From: Actinokineospora inagensis DSM 44258
GTDB taxonomy: Bacteria; Actinomycetota; Actinomycetes; Mycobacteriales; Pseudonocardiaceae
Direction of reading: 5' to 3'
DNA: 64,000 bases
Assembly (NCBI RefSeq): GCF_000482865.1
Contig: NZ_AXWW01000046.1
Coordinates: 1 to 64,000, forward strand
Shown in pieces: positions 56,330-64,000 of this stretch (position 1 is the stretch's first letter; each line of letters opens with the position of its first letter). Made by a program: the position numbers and the translations under genes. Below the pieces are notes generated by a model, which worked only from the letters and a program-made list of their open reading frames with translations, was not told the origin of the DNA and did no database searches.

Positions 56330-57925
56330 CTAGTCGGTAATTGCTGGTAGACCGTGCAGTGCGCGGTGTGTCCCACGCATCGCCGGGCGGTATGCTGGGC
56401 CGTACCAAGAATTCGCCGCCAAGGCTGCTCGTGCCGCATTTGCTCCTGCCGAGCCGTGCACACCACCGCCAGGATGCGCCGAAGCACTGGCCAGGAACAG
56501 CCGTTCGATGACGGTGTCCGCGCGTCCCAGCCCAGGGGTTGGTCGGAACACGAGCTGCTGGTGGATTCCTGCCGTCCCCGCGTTGATCGCCCCGCCGACC
56601 AGGCTCGGATTGCCCCGCTCAAGGTCACCAGGCCCCGACACGACCCGGCCCAACACCAGGTCTCGGAAACCGGGCGCGTGCCGCTCAACCGTCCGCTCCA
56701 CCCGGTCCGCCCACTCCGCAAGCCGCTCGACGGGCCAAGAGCCGTCCCTGGGTACGTGGCTATAGAGCCACGCCGACTCGGTACCGGCAGGGGAGCGGCT
56801 TGGGTCGGCGGTCGTCATTTGTCCTAGCAGCAAGAAGGGCTCCCCGGGCACCCGCCCGGTGGCCAAGTCCGCGTCAAACTGCACGGCCCCGGCCGTGTCG
56901 ACCCCCAAGTGGACGGTCCCGGCGGCAGACGCCTCGGCCGCGCGCCAGGGGATTGGGGCGGACAATGCCCAGTCGACCTTGATGGTGGCGTCGTCCCAGT
57001 GAAAGCGGTCCAGGTCACCTACGAGGCTTGCGGGTAGCACGCCGTGATCGAGCAGTGACCGGTATAGCGCCGGCGCGGGCACATCAGCCAGCACTGCCCG
57101 CTCGGCCCGCAGCGGTTCGCCGTCGGCGACAACACCAACGGCTTTGCCCTGGGCGACGAGGACCTTCGTCACAAGCCGACCGCATTCGACCTGGCCGCCG
57201 CGTGCTTGGAGTCGTTTGACCATGGCGTCGGTCAACGCTCCGGCACCGCCCAGGGGGACCGGAAAACCGACGTCCTGCCCGAGCATTGCCAGCAGCCATC
57301 CGAAGATCGCGCCGCCCGCCTTGGTCGGTCCGAGGTCGGTGTGCAGCGCGTTGCCCAGGATCAGCATCCGGGCGCCCTCGCCCGCGAACCGCTCTTGGCC
57401 GTACCGGAGCGCGGGCAGTGTTGCCGTTCGCGTTGCCCGCAGCGCGGCGCCGATGCCGAGCTTCTTAAGCATCCCCAGCCCGGCTCGCACAGGGGGAAAT
57501 GGTCGTAGGAGCGCCTCCAGCAACTCGTCCTTCACGCTCTGGTACCGAGCGAACTCGTTGCGCCACGCTGCGGCATCCCCGGGTGCGAACTCGGCCACAG
57601 ACGCCGCCGTGCGCTCTACGTCTCGAGACAGCAGCACGGCACGGTCGTTCGGAAACACGTGCGCCGAGACTTCCGGGGCCTGCCTCCATCGCAAGCCGTA
57701 ATCGGCTAGCCCCAGTTCAGTGAGTACGGGCGACGCCGCTGCCAACGGGTGGAACGCGCTATAGAGGTCGTGCTTGAAACCGGGCACGGTCAACTCCGCC
57801 GTGCGGACAGCACCACCCGGTTCTTCTGTCGCTTCCAGCACCAGTACAGACCAACCCGCGTCGGCCAGTACGTTCGCAGCGACCAACCCATTGGGCCCAC
57901 TGCCCACGACAATCGCGTCGACCAT
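56330..57925 (-). CDS. FAD-dependent oxidoreductase, phytoene-desaturase-like
   Basis: This 531-aa flavoprotein has an N-terminal FAD motif (AIVVGSGPNGLVAANVLADA, with the Glu of LVLEATEEPGG at the end of the second strand). The long substrate domain has GGAGALTDAMVKRLQARGGQ in the middle, and AINAGTAGIHQQLVFRPTPG and HPGGGVHGSAGANAA near the end. This matches the phytoene dehydrogenase/carotenoid-isomerase-like group often annotated as NAD(P)/FAD-dependent oxidoreductase. No carotenoid genes are adjacent, so the substrate is unknown. ATG 57925 is the family start. The DUF6221 gene lies 16 bp upstream in the same direction. Confidence 0.85.
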   Translation of the reverse strand: MVDAIVVGSGPNGLVAANVLADAGWSVLVLEATEEPGGAVRTAELTVPGFKHDLYSAFHPLAAASPVLTELGLADYGLRWRQAPEVSAHVFPNDRAVLLSRDVERTAASVAEFAPGDAAAWRNEFARYQSVKDELLEALLRPFPPVRAGLGMLKKLGIGAALRATRTATLPALRYGQERFAGEGARMLILGNALHTDLGPTKAGGAIFGWLLAMLGQDVGFPVPLGGAGALTDAMVKRLQARGGQVECGRLVTKVLVAQGKAVGVVADGEPLRAERAVLADVPAPALYRSLLDHGVLPASLVGDLDRFHWDDATIKVDWALSAPIPWRAAEASAAGTVHLGVDTAGAVQFDADLATGRVPGEPFLLLGQMTTADPSRSPAGTESAWLYSHVPRDGSWPVERLAEWADRVERTVERHAPGFRDLVLGRVVSGPGDLERGNPSLVGGAINAGTAGIHQQLVFRPTPGLGRADTVIERLFLASASAHPGGGVHGSAGANAARAALAANSWYGPAYRPAMRGTHRALHGLPAITD

Positions 57926-57941
57926 GCGTCCAGGATGACTC

Positions 57942-58253
57942 TTACGCCGGAGTGACGCGCCACTCCTCTTGCCACCCGTGGTGCGCGTCATAGGCGGTCG
58001 CGAGGAGTCGTAGTGTGTCTTCGTCGGCTACGGGGATTTCCGCGCGCAGCAACGGCGCCTTCTCCGCGAACGGCACCGGTTCGCCCGACGCGCCGGGCGT
58101 CAGCAGCAGCCCACTACCGTCGTCGCTGCGCAGGATACGCAACCGCCCCAGCCGCTCCGCTTCGTCCAACAGCGGAACCCCACCTGCGGCGACTCGGCGT
58201 TCGTCCTCGGCGAGCCGTTCGAGCAAGAACGCGCGCACCGCTTCGAGGTCCAT
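57942..58253 (-). CDS. DUF6221 family protein
   Basis: This 103-aa protein has the pattern of actinobacterial DUF6221 proteins: an N-terminal helix with an F-L-x-x-R-L-x-E-D-E core (MDLEAVRAFLLERLAEDERR), a repeated acidic middle and a C-terminal LRLLATAYDAHHGWQEEWRV. The family function is unknown. The start at 58253 gives the family N-terminus; 58289 is possible. It probably shares a transcript with the oxidoreductase gene. Confidence 0.75.
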   Translation of the reverse strand: MDLEAVRAFLLERLAEDERRVAAGGVPLLDEAERLGRLRILRSDDGSGLLLTPGASGEPVPFAEKAPLLRAEIPVADEDTLRLLATAYDAHHGWQEEWRVTPA

Positions 58254-58451
58254 ACCCCGTTGACTACCCGTACCCGCGACCGGCCACACGTCGGCGTTAG
58301 GGTGGTCACGTATCCGGACGAGGTTGAGCCCACAGCCCCGGTGAATGACCTCGGAACACCGGACATCCTGGCGTGGAGCCGTCGGACCGAGGTGGCCCGA
58401 ACGTGAAGACCCGGCGCTAAGCTCCGCCGGTCGGCTCGACTAGGAGGCAGG

Positions 58452-59306
58452 ATGACCAACGGAACCGGGCGCTCGGACAACCTCGCGGATCTGCTGCGTG
58501 CGGGCTCGACCCCGCTCGCCGCACGCTGGGTCGAGCTCGCCGCCGCCCCGCTCAAAGGCAGGCTGAGCGTCGCCGAGTTGGCCCGCGAGCTCGATGAGCT
58601 CTACGCCGCCATCCTGGCCGGGGTGGCCAGCGGCAGCCGCGACATCCAGGCAGAGCCCTACGCCGAGGCCCGCGCCCTGCTCGGCGACCTGTCCCGCCGC
58701 CGGGCCCGCGCCGGGTTCACCCCGTCCGAGACCGCCATCGGCGTGTTCGCACTCAAGCAGGCCCTGTTCGAGCTGGTCGACCGGGCCGAGGTGGGCGGCG
58801 GGCTGCCCGAGGTCGTCGCCGCGTCCCAACTGCTCGACGGGCTCGGCCTGTGGACCTTCGAGGCCTACGCCAAGGCCCGCGAAGAGGTCATCGACGAGCA
58901 GGCCGAGCAGTTGCTGGAGCTGACCACGCCGGTCGTCAAGCTGTGGGACGGCGTGCTGGCGGTGCCGCTGGTGGGCACCCTGGACTCGGCGCGCACCCAG
59001 GTCGTGATGGAGAAGCTGCTGGAGTCGCTGGTCGTCACCGGCGCCGCGCACGCCATCATCGACATCACCGGTGTGCTCGCGGTGGACACCCAGGTCGCCC
59101 AGCACCTGCTCAAGACGGTGATGGCGGCCCGGCTGATGGGTGCCGAGTGCACCATCTCCGGCATCCGCCCGCACATCGCGCAGACCATCGTCGGCCTGGG
59201 CATCGAGTTCGGCGACATCACCACCAAGGCCTCGCTGGCCGACGCCCTGCGGCACGCGCTGCGCCGGTCCGGGGTCGACGTGATCGCGGCCGACGGGCGC
59301 CGGTGA
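58452..59306 (+). CDS. rsbR: RsbR-type stressosome protein
   Basis: This 284-aa protein has an N-terminal helical RsbRD-like sensory domain (about 1-150: LADLLRAGSTPLAARWVELA, then GFTPSETAIGVFALKQALFE) and a C-terminal STAS domain (about 165-275: TPVVKLWDGVLAVPLVGTLD, AIIDITGVLAVDTQVAQHLL, GAECTISGIRPHIAQTIVGL). The STAS threonines expected in RsbR lie at DITGV and near IGLG. ATG 58452 follows AGGAGGCAG. With rsbS and rsbT behind it in overlapping order, it forms the core of a stressosome that releases RsbT under stress. Confidence 0.9.
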   Translation: MTNGTGRSDNLADLLRAGSTPLAARWVELAAAPLKGRLSVAELARELDELYAAILAGVASGSRDIQAEPYAEARALLGDLSRRRARAGFTPSETAIGVFALKQALFELVDRAEVGGGLPEVVAASQLLDGLGLWTFEAYAKAREEVIDEQAEQLLELTTPVVKLWDGVLAVPLVGTLDSARTQVVMEKLLESLVVTGAAHAIIDITGVLAVDTQVAQHLLKTVMAARLMGAECTISGIRPHIAQTIVGLGIEFGDITTKASLADALRHALRRSGVDVIAADGRR

Positions 59307-59680
59307 CCGGCGTGGAGCGCATCCCCATCCTCAAGATCGGCGACGTGCTGCTCGCCTCCATCCAGGTCGACCTGCAGGACCGCGACGTGCTGGCGCTGCA
59401 GGAGGACCTGGCGGAGAAGATCAGCGCGACCGGGGCGCACGGGGTGGTCCTGGACATCTCCGCCGTCGACATCGTCGACTCGTTCATCGGCCGCATGTTC
59501 GCCACCATCGCCGCCACCTCGAAGCTGTTCGACGCGCACACCGTCGTCGTCGGGATGCGGCCCGCCGTGGCGATCACCCTGGTGGAGCTGGGGTTGACGC
59601 TCGGCGAGGTGCGCACCGCGCTCGACCTGGAGAAGGGCCTGGCCATCCTCGCCGAACTCGGCGAGCAGGCGCCCCGGTGA
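59303..59680 (+). CDS. rsbS: RsbS stressosome scaffold protein
   Basis: This 125-aa single-STAS protein has RIPILKIGDVLLASIQVDLQ, then GVVLDISAVDIVDSFIGRMF with the phosphorylatable Ser of DSFIGR (about residue 58), and VVGMRPAVAITLVELG. RsbS forms the shell with RsbR and holds RsbT. The GTG at 59303 overlaps the rsbR stop (GTGA), so translation is coupled. Confidence 0.93.
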   Translation: MTGVERIPILKIGDVLLASIQVDLQDRDVLALQEDLAEKISATGAHGVVLDISAVDIVDSFIGRMFATIAATSKLFDAHTVVVGMRPAVAITLVELGLTLGEVRTALDLEKGLAILAELGEQAPR

Positions 59681-60075
59681 CCCGCGAGGACATCCCGATC
59701 GTCGCGGACGAGGATGTCGTGCGGGTCCGCCAAGTCGTGCGGTCCTACGCGCAGCGGGCCAAGCTGTCCCTTGTGGACCAGACGAAGCTCGTGACGGCGA
59801 CCAGCGAGCTGGCCCGCAACACGCTGACCTACGGCGGTGGCGGCAGCGCCGTGGTCGAACTGCTCGGCGAGGGCAGGCGGCAGGGCGTGCGGGCGAGCTT
59901 CCGCGACGACGGCCCCGGCATCCCGGACATCACCCTGGCGCTGACCGACGGGTGGACCAGCGGGCAGGGCATGGGCCTGGGGCTCAGCGGCGCGCGCAGG
60001 CTGGTCGACGAGTTCGACCTGGACACCGCGGTCGGCCGGGGCACCACGGTCACCGTGACGAAGTGGTCCCGGTGA
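59677..60075 (+). CDS. rsbT: RsbT serine/threonine kinase
   Basis: This 132-aa GHKL kinase phosphorylates RsbS and RsbR and is then released. It shows DQTKLVTATSELARNTLTYG (N-box with Asn), FRDDGPGIPDITLALTDGWT (D-x-G-x-G) and GMGLGLSGARRLVDEFDL. The GTG at 59677 overlaps the rsbS stop. Freed RsbT normally activates a PP2C phosphatase, and two phosphatase-domain proteins are encoded immediately downstream. Confidence 0.93.
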   Translation: MTREDIPIVADEDVVRVRQVVRSYAQRAKLSLVDQTKLVTATSELARNTLTYGGGGSAVVELLGEGRRQGVRASFRDDGPGIPDITLALTDGWTSGQGMGLGLSGARRLVDEFDLDTAVGRGTTVTVTKWSR

Positions 60076-61109
60076 CCGCCGGGGACCACCTCCCGACCGC
60101 CGAGGACGTCGCCTGGTTGCCGGTGGAGGAGCCCAGCGCCGTAGGTGCGGCCCGCCGCGCCGCCACCGGGCTGGCCGAGCGGCTGGCGTTCCCGGAGAAC
60201 CGCGCGGCCGAGGTCGGTTTGGTCGTCACGGAGTTGGCGACGAACCTGGCCAAGCACGCCGATCAGGGTGTGTTGCTGCTGCGGGCTCTGCGCACGGTGG
60301 ACAGAGCTGAATTGGAAGTGGCCGCGGTCGACCGCGGTCCCGGTATGGCCGACCTGGATCTCGCTTTTCGTGACGGCCACTCCACGACAGGCACTCTCGG
60401 TATCGGTCTGGGCGCCGTGGTCCGATTGTCGGACTCTTACGCTGTCCGGTCCGTAGTGGGCCGGGGAACGATTCTTACCGCGAGGTTCTGCCCGGACGAA
60501 AGCCCGAGGCGGCGCACTACAGCTGTCGATACCGCGGCGGGGGTGACCCGCCCGATGGGCGGTGAGCAGATCTGCGGCGACGCCTACGCGATTCGACGGC
60601 AGGACAACCGGATGCTGCTGATGCTCGCCGATGGCTCCGGCCACGGTCCGCTCGCGGCGTCGGCGTCCCAGGCAGCGGTAAGAACCTTTCTTGACGCGCC
60701 GTGGACATCGCCTGAGGAACTGGTGCGCATGCTGCACACCGGTATGAACGGCACCCGTGGCGGTGCTGTAGCGGTCGCCGAGTTGGACCCAGCCGCGTCT
60801 CTTGTCCGCTACGCGGGCGTTGGCAACATCGCGGGCACCGTGGTGTCTGACCGCAAGCGCGGCATGGTTTCGCTACCGGGCATCGCGGGCTACCAGGCGC
60901 GGACCATCAAGCGGTTCGACTACGAACTCCCCGATGACGCCGTCGTCGTGCTGCACTCGGACGGGCTGACCGAGCGGTGGACCGCGGATCCGCTCGACCT
61001 GTGGCGCGCGCGGCCACTGGTGATCGCCCTGGAGTTGCTGCGGGACGCAGGTGTGCGCCGGGACGACGCGAGCGTGGTGGTGGCCAAGGCAGGCGTGCAT
61101 GAATCCTGA
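60072..61109 (+). CDS. RsbT-like HATPase fused to a SpoIIE/PP2C phosphatase domain
   Basis: This 345-aa protein has a GHKL domain (about 20-150: VGLVVTELATNLAKHADQGV, DRGPGMADLDLAFRDGHSTT, GIGLGAVVRLSDSYAV). A SpoIIE/RsbX-like PP2C domain follows (about 165-340: GEQICGDAYAIRRQDNRMLL, ADGSGHGPLAASASQAAV, HSDGLTERW). The PP2C aspartates at CGDAY, MLADGSGHG and HSDGL are in place. RsbX-type phosphatases reset RsbR and RsbS, so this may be the feedback arm with an extra kinase-like domain. It overlaps the rsbT stop at its GTG. Confidence 0.88.
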   Translation: MTAGDHLPTAEDVAWLPVEEPSAVGAARRAATGLAERLAFPENRAAEVGLVVTELATNLAKHADQGVLLLRALRTVDRAELEVAAVDRGPGMADLDLAFRDGHSTTGTLGIGLGAVVRLSDSYAVRSVVGRGTILTARFCPDESPRRRTTAVDTAAGVTRPMGGEQICGDAYAIRRQDNRMLLMLADGSGHGPLAASASQAAVRTFLDAPWTSPEELVRMLHTGMNGTRGGAVAVAELDPAASLVRYAGVGNIAGTVVSDRKRGMVSLPGIAGYQARTIKRFDYELPDDAVVVLHSDGLTERWTADPLDLWRARPLVIALELLRDAGVRRDDASVVVAKAGVHES

Positions 61110-62820
61110 ACTGTTGGTGCTGTCGCTGTCCGGTGAGCAGGGTGTGTTCCTCTTGCGGCGGCGCGGCCGGGAAGTGGCGCGCGCCATCGGTATGGAGGCA
61201 CAAGACCAGATCCGCGTCGCGACCGCGTTGAGCGACCTCGGCCGTTTACTGCTCGCCGACCAGGTCCCGTTGACCGTCACCTTCGAACTACGGCCCCAAC
61301 CTGTCCCGTCGTTGGGGGTAAGGCTCATGACCGGGTTGTCGAGCGCGCCGGTATCCGAGCAGGGGTGGGTCACTGCGGAGAGGCTGCTCGACGAGGTCAA
61401 GATTGAACACCGTCGTGGTCGGGTAGAAGTGACCGTGCGCAAAGCCCTGTCCGTAGGCACGTCCTACCCCGGTGACACCAGGATCGCCCGGTTGCGCGAG
61501 GAGCTCAGCGGTCTAGAGGCAGGCAACGCTACCGACGAGCTGCGCGCGCAGAACGAGGAGCTGCTGCTCACCCTCGACAGCCTCGAACGCAAACAAGAGG
61601 AGTTGTTGCGCCTCAACGCCGAGCTGGAGGAGACCAACCGCGGTGTCCTGGCCCTCTACGGCGAGCTGACCGAGGAGCTTGACGAGACCAACCGCGGTGT
61701 TGTCGCCCTCTACGCGGAGCTGGACCAGAAGTCGATCGAGCTGAAACGGGCCAGCGAGGCCAAGAACCGGTTCTGGTCCAACGTCAGCCATGAGGTCCGC
61801 ACCCCGGTCAACTCGATCGTCGGCCTGGCCCGGCTGCTGCTCGGGCCGGGCGCCGACCCGCTCACCGACGACCAGCGCAGGCAGTTGGAGCTGGTCAACA
61901 CGTCCGGCACCGGGCTGCTCACCCTGGTCAACGACCTGCTGGACGTGGCCAAGGCCGAGTCGGGGCGGGTCGAGCCGCAGCCGGTCGAGGTGGACCTGCG
62001 GATGCTGTTCGCCCAGCTCCGCGACGGGTTCCTCCCGGTGACCCGGGACGGCGAGGTGGCGCTCGTGTGCGATGAGCTGCCCGACGGCCCCGTCCTGCGC
62101 ACCGACTACACGCTGCTCATGCACATCCTGCGCAACCTGGTGTCCAACGGTCTCAAGTTCACCGAGCACGGTGAGGTCCGGGTCACCGCGGCCGTCGATG
62201 GTGCGGACTGGCTGTTCACCGTGTCCGACACGGGTATCGGCATCCCCGCGGACCATGTGGACAAGGTCTTCGAGGAGTTCCACCAGGTACCCAACCCGCT
62301 GCAGGCGCGCTCGGCGGGCACCGGCCTCGGATTGCCCTACGCGCGGTCCCTCGCCGAGGTGCTGGGCGGGTCGCTCGATCTGCGGAGCACGCCTGGTCAG
62401 GGCACGCTTGTCACCGTGCGACTCCCCCAGAGCGCGGTCGAGGCCGAGGCCCGGCCGCGGTCGGTGCTGCTGGTCACCGCCGACGACACCCTGCGCGCCC
62501 GGCTGACCACGGTGATGGGCCCACTGGTCGGCGAGGTCCGGGAGACCGCCGACGGGGTGGGCGCGGTGCTGATGGCCGCCGCCGCGCCACCCGGGCTGCT
62601 GGTGCTGGACCTGGCCGCCCCGCACGCCGAGGACTGCCTGCTCGGGCTGCGCCGCGAAGCCCGGCTGACCGGGACCCCGGTGCTGGCCCTGCAGTCGGCC
62701 GAGCACCGCGACCGGGAGCTCGGTCTGGTGGTGGTGCGCACGTCCCAACTGTCCACCGAGTCGGTCCGCGACGGCATCCGCCGCGCGCTGACCGCCGCCC
62801 CGACCGAGCCATCCCCGTGA
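61099..62820 (+). CDS. Hybrid histidine kinase with RsbT-like N-terminus
   Basis: This 573-aa soluble kinase begins with a degenerate GHKL-like region (about 1-130). A coiled coil with a repeated block follows (LEETNRGVLALYGELTEE, then LDETNRGVVALYAELDQK, about 188-226). HisKA has the phospho-His in NVSHEVRTPVNSIVGLA (about residue 232), and HATPase_c shows NLVSNGLKFTEHG, DTGIGIPADHVDKVFEEFHQ and GTGLGLPYARSLAEV. The last 120 residues are a weak receiver domain (SVLLVTADDTLRARLTTVMG, LLVLDLAAPHAED). No membrane segment is seen. It overlaps the previous gene by 11 bp. Confidence 0.88.
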   Translation: MNPELLVLSLSGEQGVFLLRRRGREVARAIGMEAQDQIRVATALSDLGRLLLADQVPLTVTFELRPQPVPSLGVRLMTGLSSAPVSEQGWVTAERLLDEVKIEHRRGRVEVTVRKALSVGTSYPGDTRIARLREELSGLEAGNATDELRAQNEELLLTLDSLERKQEELLRLNAELEETNRGVLALYGELTEELDETNRGVVALYAELDQKSIELKRASEAKNRFWSNVSHEVRTPVNSIVGLARLLLGPGADPLTDDQRRQLELVNTSGTGLLTLVNDLLDVAKAESGRVEPQPVEVDLRMLFAQLRDGFLPVTRDGEVALVCDELPDGPVLRTDYTLLMHILRNLVSNGLKFTEHGEVRVTAAVDGADWLFTVSDTGIGIPADHVDKVFEEFHQVPNPLQARSAGTGLGLPYARSLAEVLGGSLDLRSTPGQGTLVTVRLPQSAVEAEARPRSVLLVTADDTLRARLTTVMGPLVGEVRETADGVGAVLMAAAAPPGLLVLDLAAPHAEDCLLGLRREARLTGTPVLALQSAEHRDRELGLVVVRTSQLSTESVRDGIRRALTAAPTEPSP

Positions 62821-64000
62821 CCGGCGCGGGTTTCGACGACCAGGACCGCCCGGCCCGCATCCTCGTCGTCGACGACAACGAGGCCAGCCGCTACATCACC
62901 GGCGGCTGGCTGCGCCGCAACGGCCACGAGATCGTCGAGGCGGACACCGGCGCCGGTGCGCTGTCCGCGGTCCGGGTGCCCGGGATCGACCTGGTCATCC
63001 TGGACGTCAACCTGCCGGACATGAGCGGCTTCGAGGTGTGCGAGGCCATCAAGAACGACCCGCTGACGGCGGCGCTACCGGTGGTACACGTGTCGGCGAG
63101 CCTGATCGAGGCGAGCGACCGCGCCGTCGGATTGACCCGCGGCGCGGACGCTTACCTCAGCGAGCCGGTAGACCCGGGGGAGCTACTGGCCACGGTTAAA
63201 GCCGCCTTGCGGTATTACCGCGCTCGGGCAGCGGCTGAACGGTTGGCTGCACGGTTGTCCCGGCTAACCGCGGCCAGCCTGCGGATCAACGCCGCGCGAA
63301 CCTTCCCGGCATTGGTCACCGCGGCCGCGCAAGGTGCAGCCGCTGTGCTGGACAGCGCGGCGACAGTCTTGCTGCGGTTGCGCGACGGCGGAGAGATGTG
63401 GGGGAGCGCGGGCCCCAGCGGCGAGGTGACTCTGTCCGCCACCCCGCTCATCGAGCACCTCGCGGACGAGGAGTTGTTGGACGGCACGACATCCGCGGTG
63501 CGAACGTTGCCCGACGGCCAGACCTGCGCGGTCCTGGCCCGGATCAAACCCGACCAACCCATCACGTGCGTCGCGTTGCCGGTGCAGTCGGTCGTGGCCC
63601 CGGACGAACGCGACCTGCTCGTCCAGATCGGACTGACCACCGCCGTCGCTGCGGAAGGCCTGCGCGCGTTCGCGGACGAACACGACATCGCGTTGGCGTT
63701 GCAGCGGAGCCTGCTGCCGAGCGGCCTACCACGGGCCACCGGCGTCACGATGGCCGCCCGATACGTCCCCGCGTCCACCGTGGCCCAGGTGGGCGGCGAC
63801 TTCTACGAGGTCACCGAACTGGGCGACCGGTTGCTGGTGGCCATCGGCGACGTCACCGGCCACTCCATCGAAGCCGCGACGATCATGGGCGAGGTCCGGC
63901 ACGCCCTGCGCGCCTACGCCATCGAAGGCCACCCGCCGGACCTGATCGTGGACCGCCTCAACGCCATGCTCCGCCGCTTCCACCCCGACGGCCTGACAAC
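62817..64000 (+). CDS. Receiver-GAF-SpoIIE/PP2C phosphatase (runs off the window)
   Basis: The GTG at 62817 overlaps the kinase stop (GTGA). The visible 394 codons encode a receiver domain (ILVVDDNEASRYITGGWLRR, phospho-Asp in LVILDVNLPDMSGFEVCEAI, Lys region replaced by LSEPVDPGELL). Next is a GAF-like domain (about 145-290), then the start of a SpoIIE/PP2C domain (ALQRSLLPSGLPRATGVTMA, STVAQVGGDFYEVTELGDRL, AIGDVTGHSIEAA). Such response-regulator phosphatases dephosphorylate RsbV-like antagonists to free a sigma factor. The gene is cut by the window end, so the end of the PP2C domain is unseen. Confidence 0.88.
   Translation, partial: MTGAGFDDQDRPARILVVDDNEASRYITGGWLRRNGHEIVEADTGAGALSAVRVPGIDLVILDVNLPDMSGFEVCEAIKNDPLTAALPVVHVSASLIEASDRAVGLTRGADAYLSEPVDPGELLATVKAALRYYRARAAAERLAARLSRLTAASLRINAARTFPALVTAAAQGAAAVLDSAATVLLRLRDGGEMWGSAGPSGEVTLSATPLIEHLADEELLDGTTSAVRTLPDGQTCAVLARIKPDQPITCVALPVQSVVAPDERDLLVQIGLTTAVAAEGLRAFADEHDIALALQRSLLPSGLPRATGVTMAARYVPASTVAQVGGDFYEVTELGDRLLVAIGDVTGHSIEAATIMGEVRHALRAYAIEGHPPDLIVDRLNAMLRRFHPDGLT

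Overview
The window is high-GC actinobacterial chromosome. Most coding is in GC-rich codons, GTG starts and ATGA/GTGA overlaps are frequent, and the gene families (a CvnABCD conservon, SigB/SigF-type sigma control, ANTAR proteins, Ku, DUF6221, MEDS kinase, mycobacterial-type anti-sigma factors) point to a filamentous actinomycete. My guess is Pseudonocardiales (Actinokineospora/Saccharothrix-like), but this rests on gene families only. No tRNA, rRNA, CRISPR array, prophage or intact insertion sequence was seen.

Layout. 0.2-2.2 kb: acetate-type symporter with its DUF485 partner. 2.9-8.6 kb: conservon cvnABCD. 8.6-10.2 kb: divergent LysE-type exporter and LysR/ArgP regulator. 10.2-10.8 kb: a tandem array of about 40-bp repeats. 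10.8-13.8 kb: TetR regulator divergent from an acyl-CoA dehydrogenase and a zinc alcohol dehydrogenase, with a palindromic operator between them. 14.0-16.5 kb: CbiM/PDGLE/CbiQ/CbiO metal ECF transporter. 16.5-21.1 kb: tandem glycine riboswitch, gcvT, gcvH, glyA and sdaA. 21.6-24.5 kb: ku, sigma factor with anti-sigma factor, and an ANTAR protein. 24.9-27.4 kb: two degenerate-fold proteins and lpd. 27.5-30.2 kb: a family of small secreted proteins including one pseudogene. 30.3-36.3 kb: glutamate synthase gltBD. 36.7-43.7 kb: fxsA, a SOD-like secreted protein, gene debris, a Nudix-NYN fusion, a DUF3516 helicase and a phosphoesterase. 43.8-47.1 kb: partner-switching and ANTAR signalling genes. 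47.1-51.3 kb: recQ, an Imm1 immunity gene beside a wrecked deaminase-toxin gene, and an alpha/beta hydrolase. 51.5-55.3 kb: chemoreceptor and large-subunit catalase. 56.3-58.3 kb: FAD oxidoreductase and DUF6221. 58.5-64.0 kb: stressosome-type rsbR-rsbS-rsbT followed by two PP2C/SpoIIE phosphatase proteins and a hybrid kinase; the last gene runs off the window.

Two themes cross the window. First, a mosaic repeat built around a roughly 148-nt hairpin with 31-nt arms occurs four times (21394-21541, 38035-38185, 55515-55662, 55993-56140), with satellite repeats around it and a further fragment at 1-176. Arm substitutions are compensated on the other side while the apex stays nearly constant, and the three loci with both flanks visible lie between convergent genes. 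I regard this as the most promising undescribed element here. Second, sites resembling general-stress promoters (GNNT, 14-16 nt, GGGTA) lie before the anti-sigma/sigma operon, the catalase, the hydrolase and two secreted-protein genes. Together with the stressosome, the anti-sigma factors and the STAS protein they suggest a substantial general-stress network.
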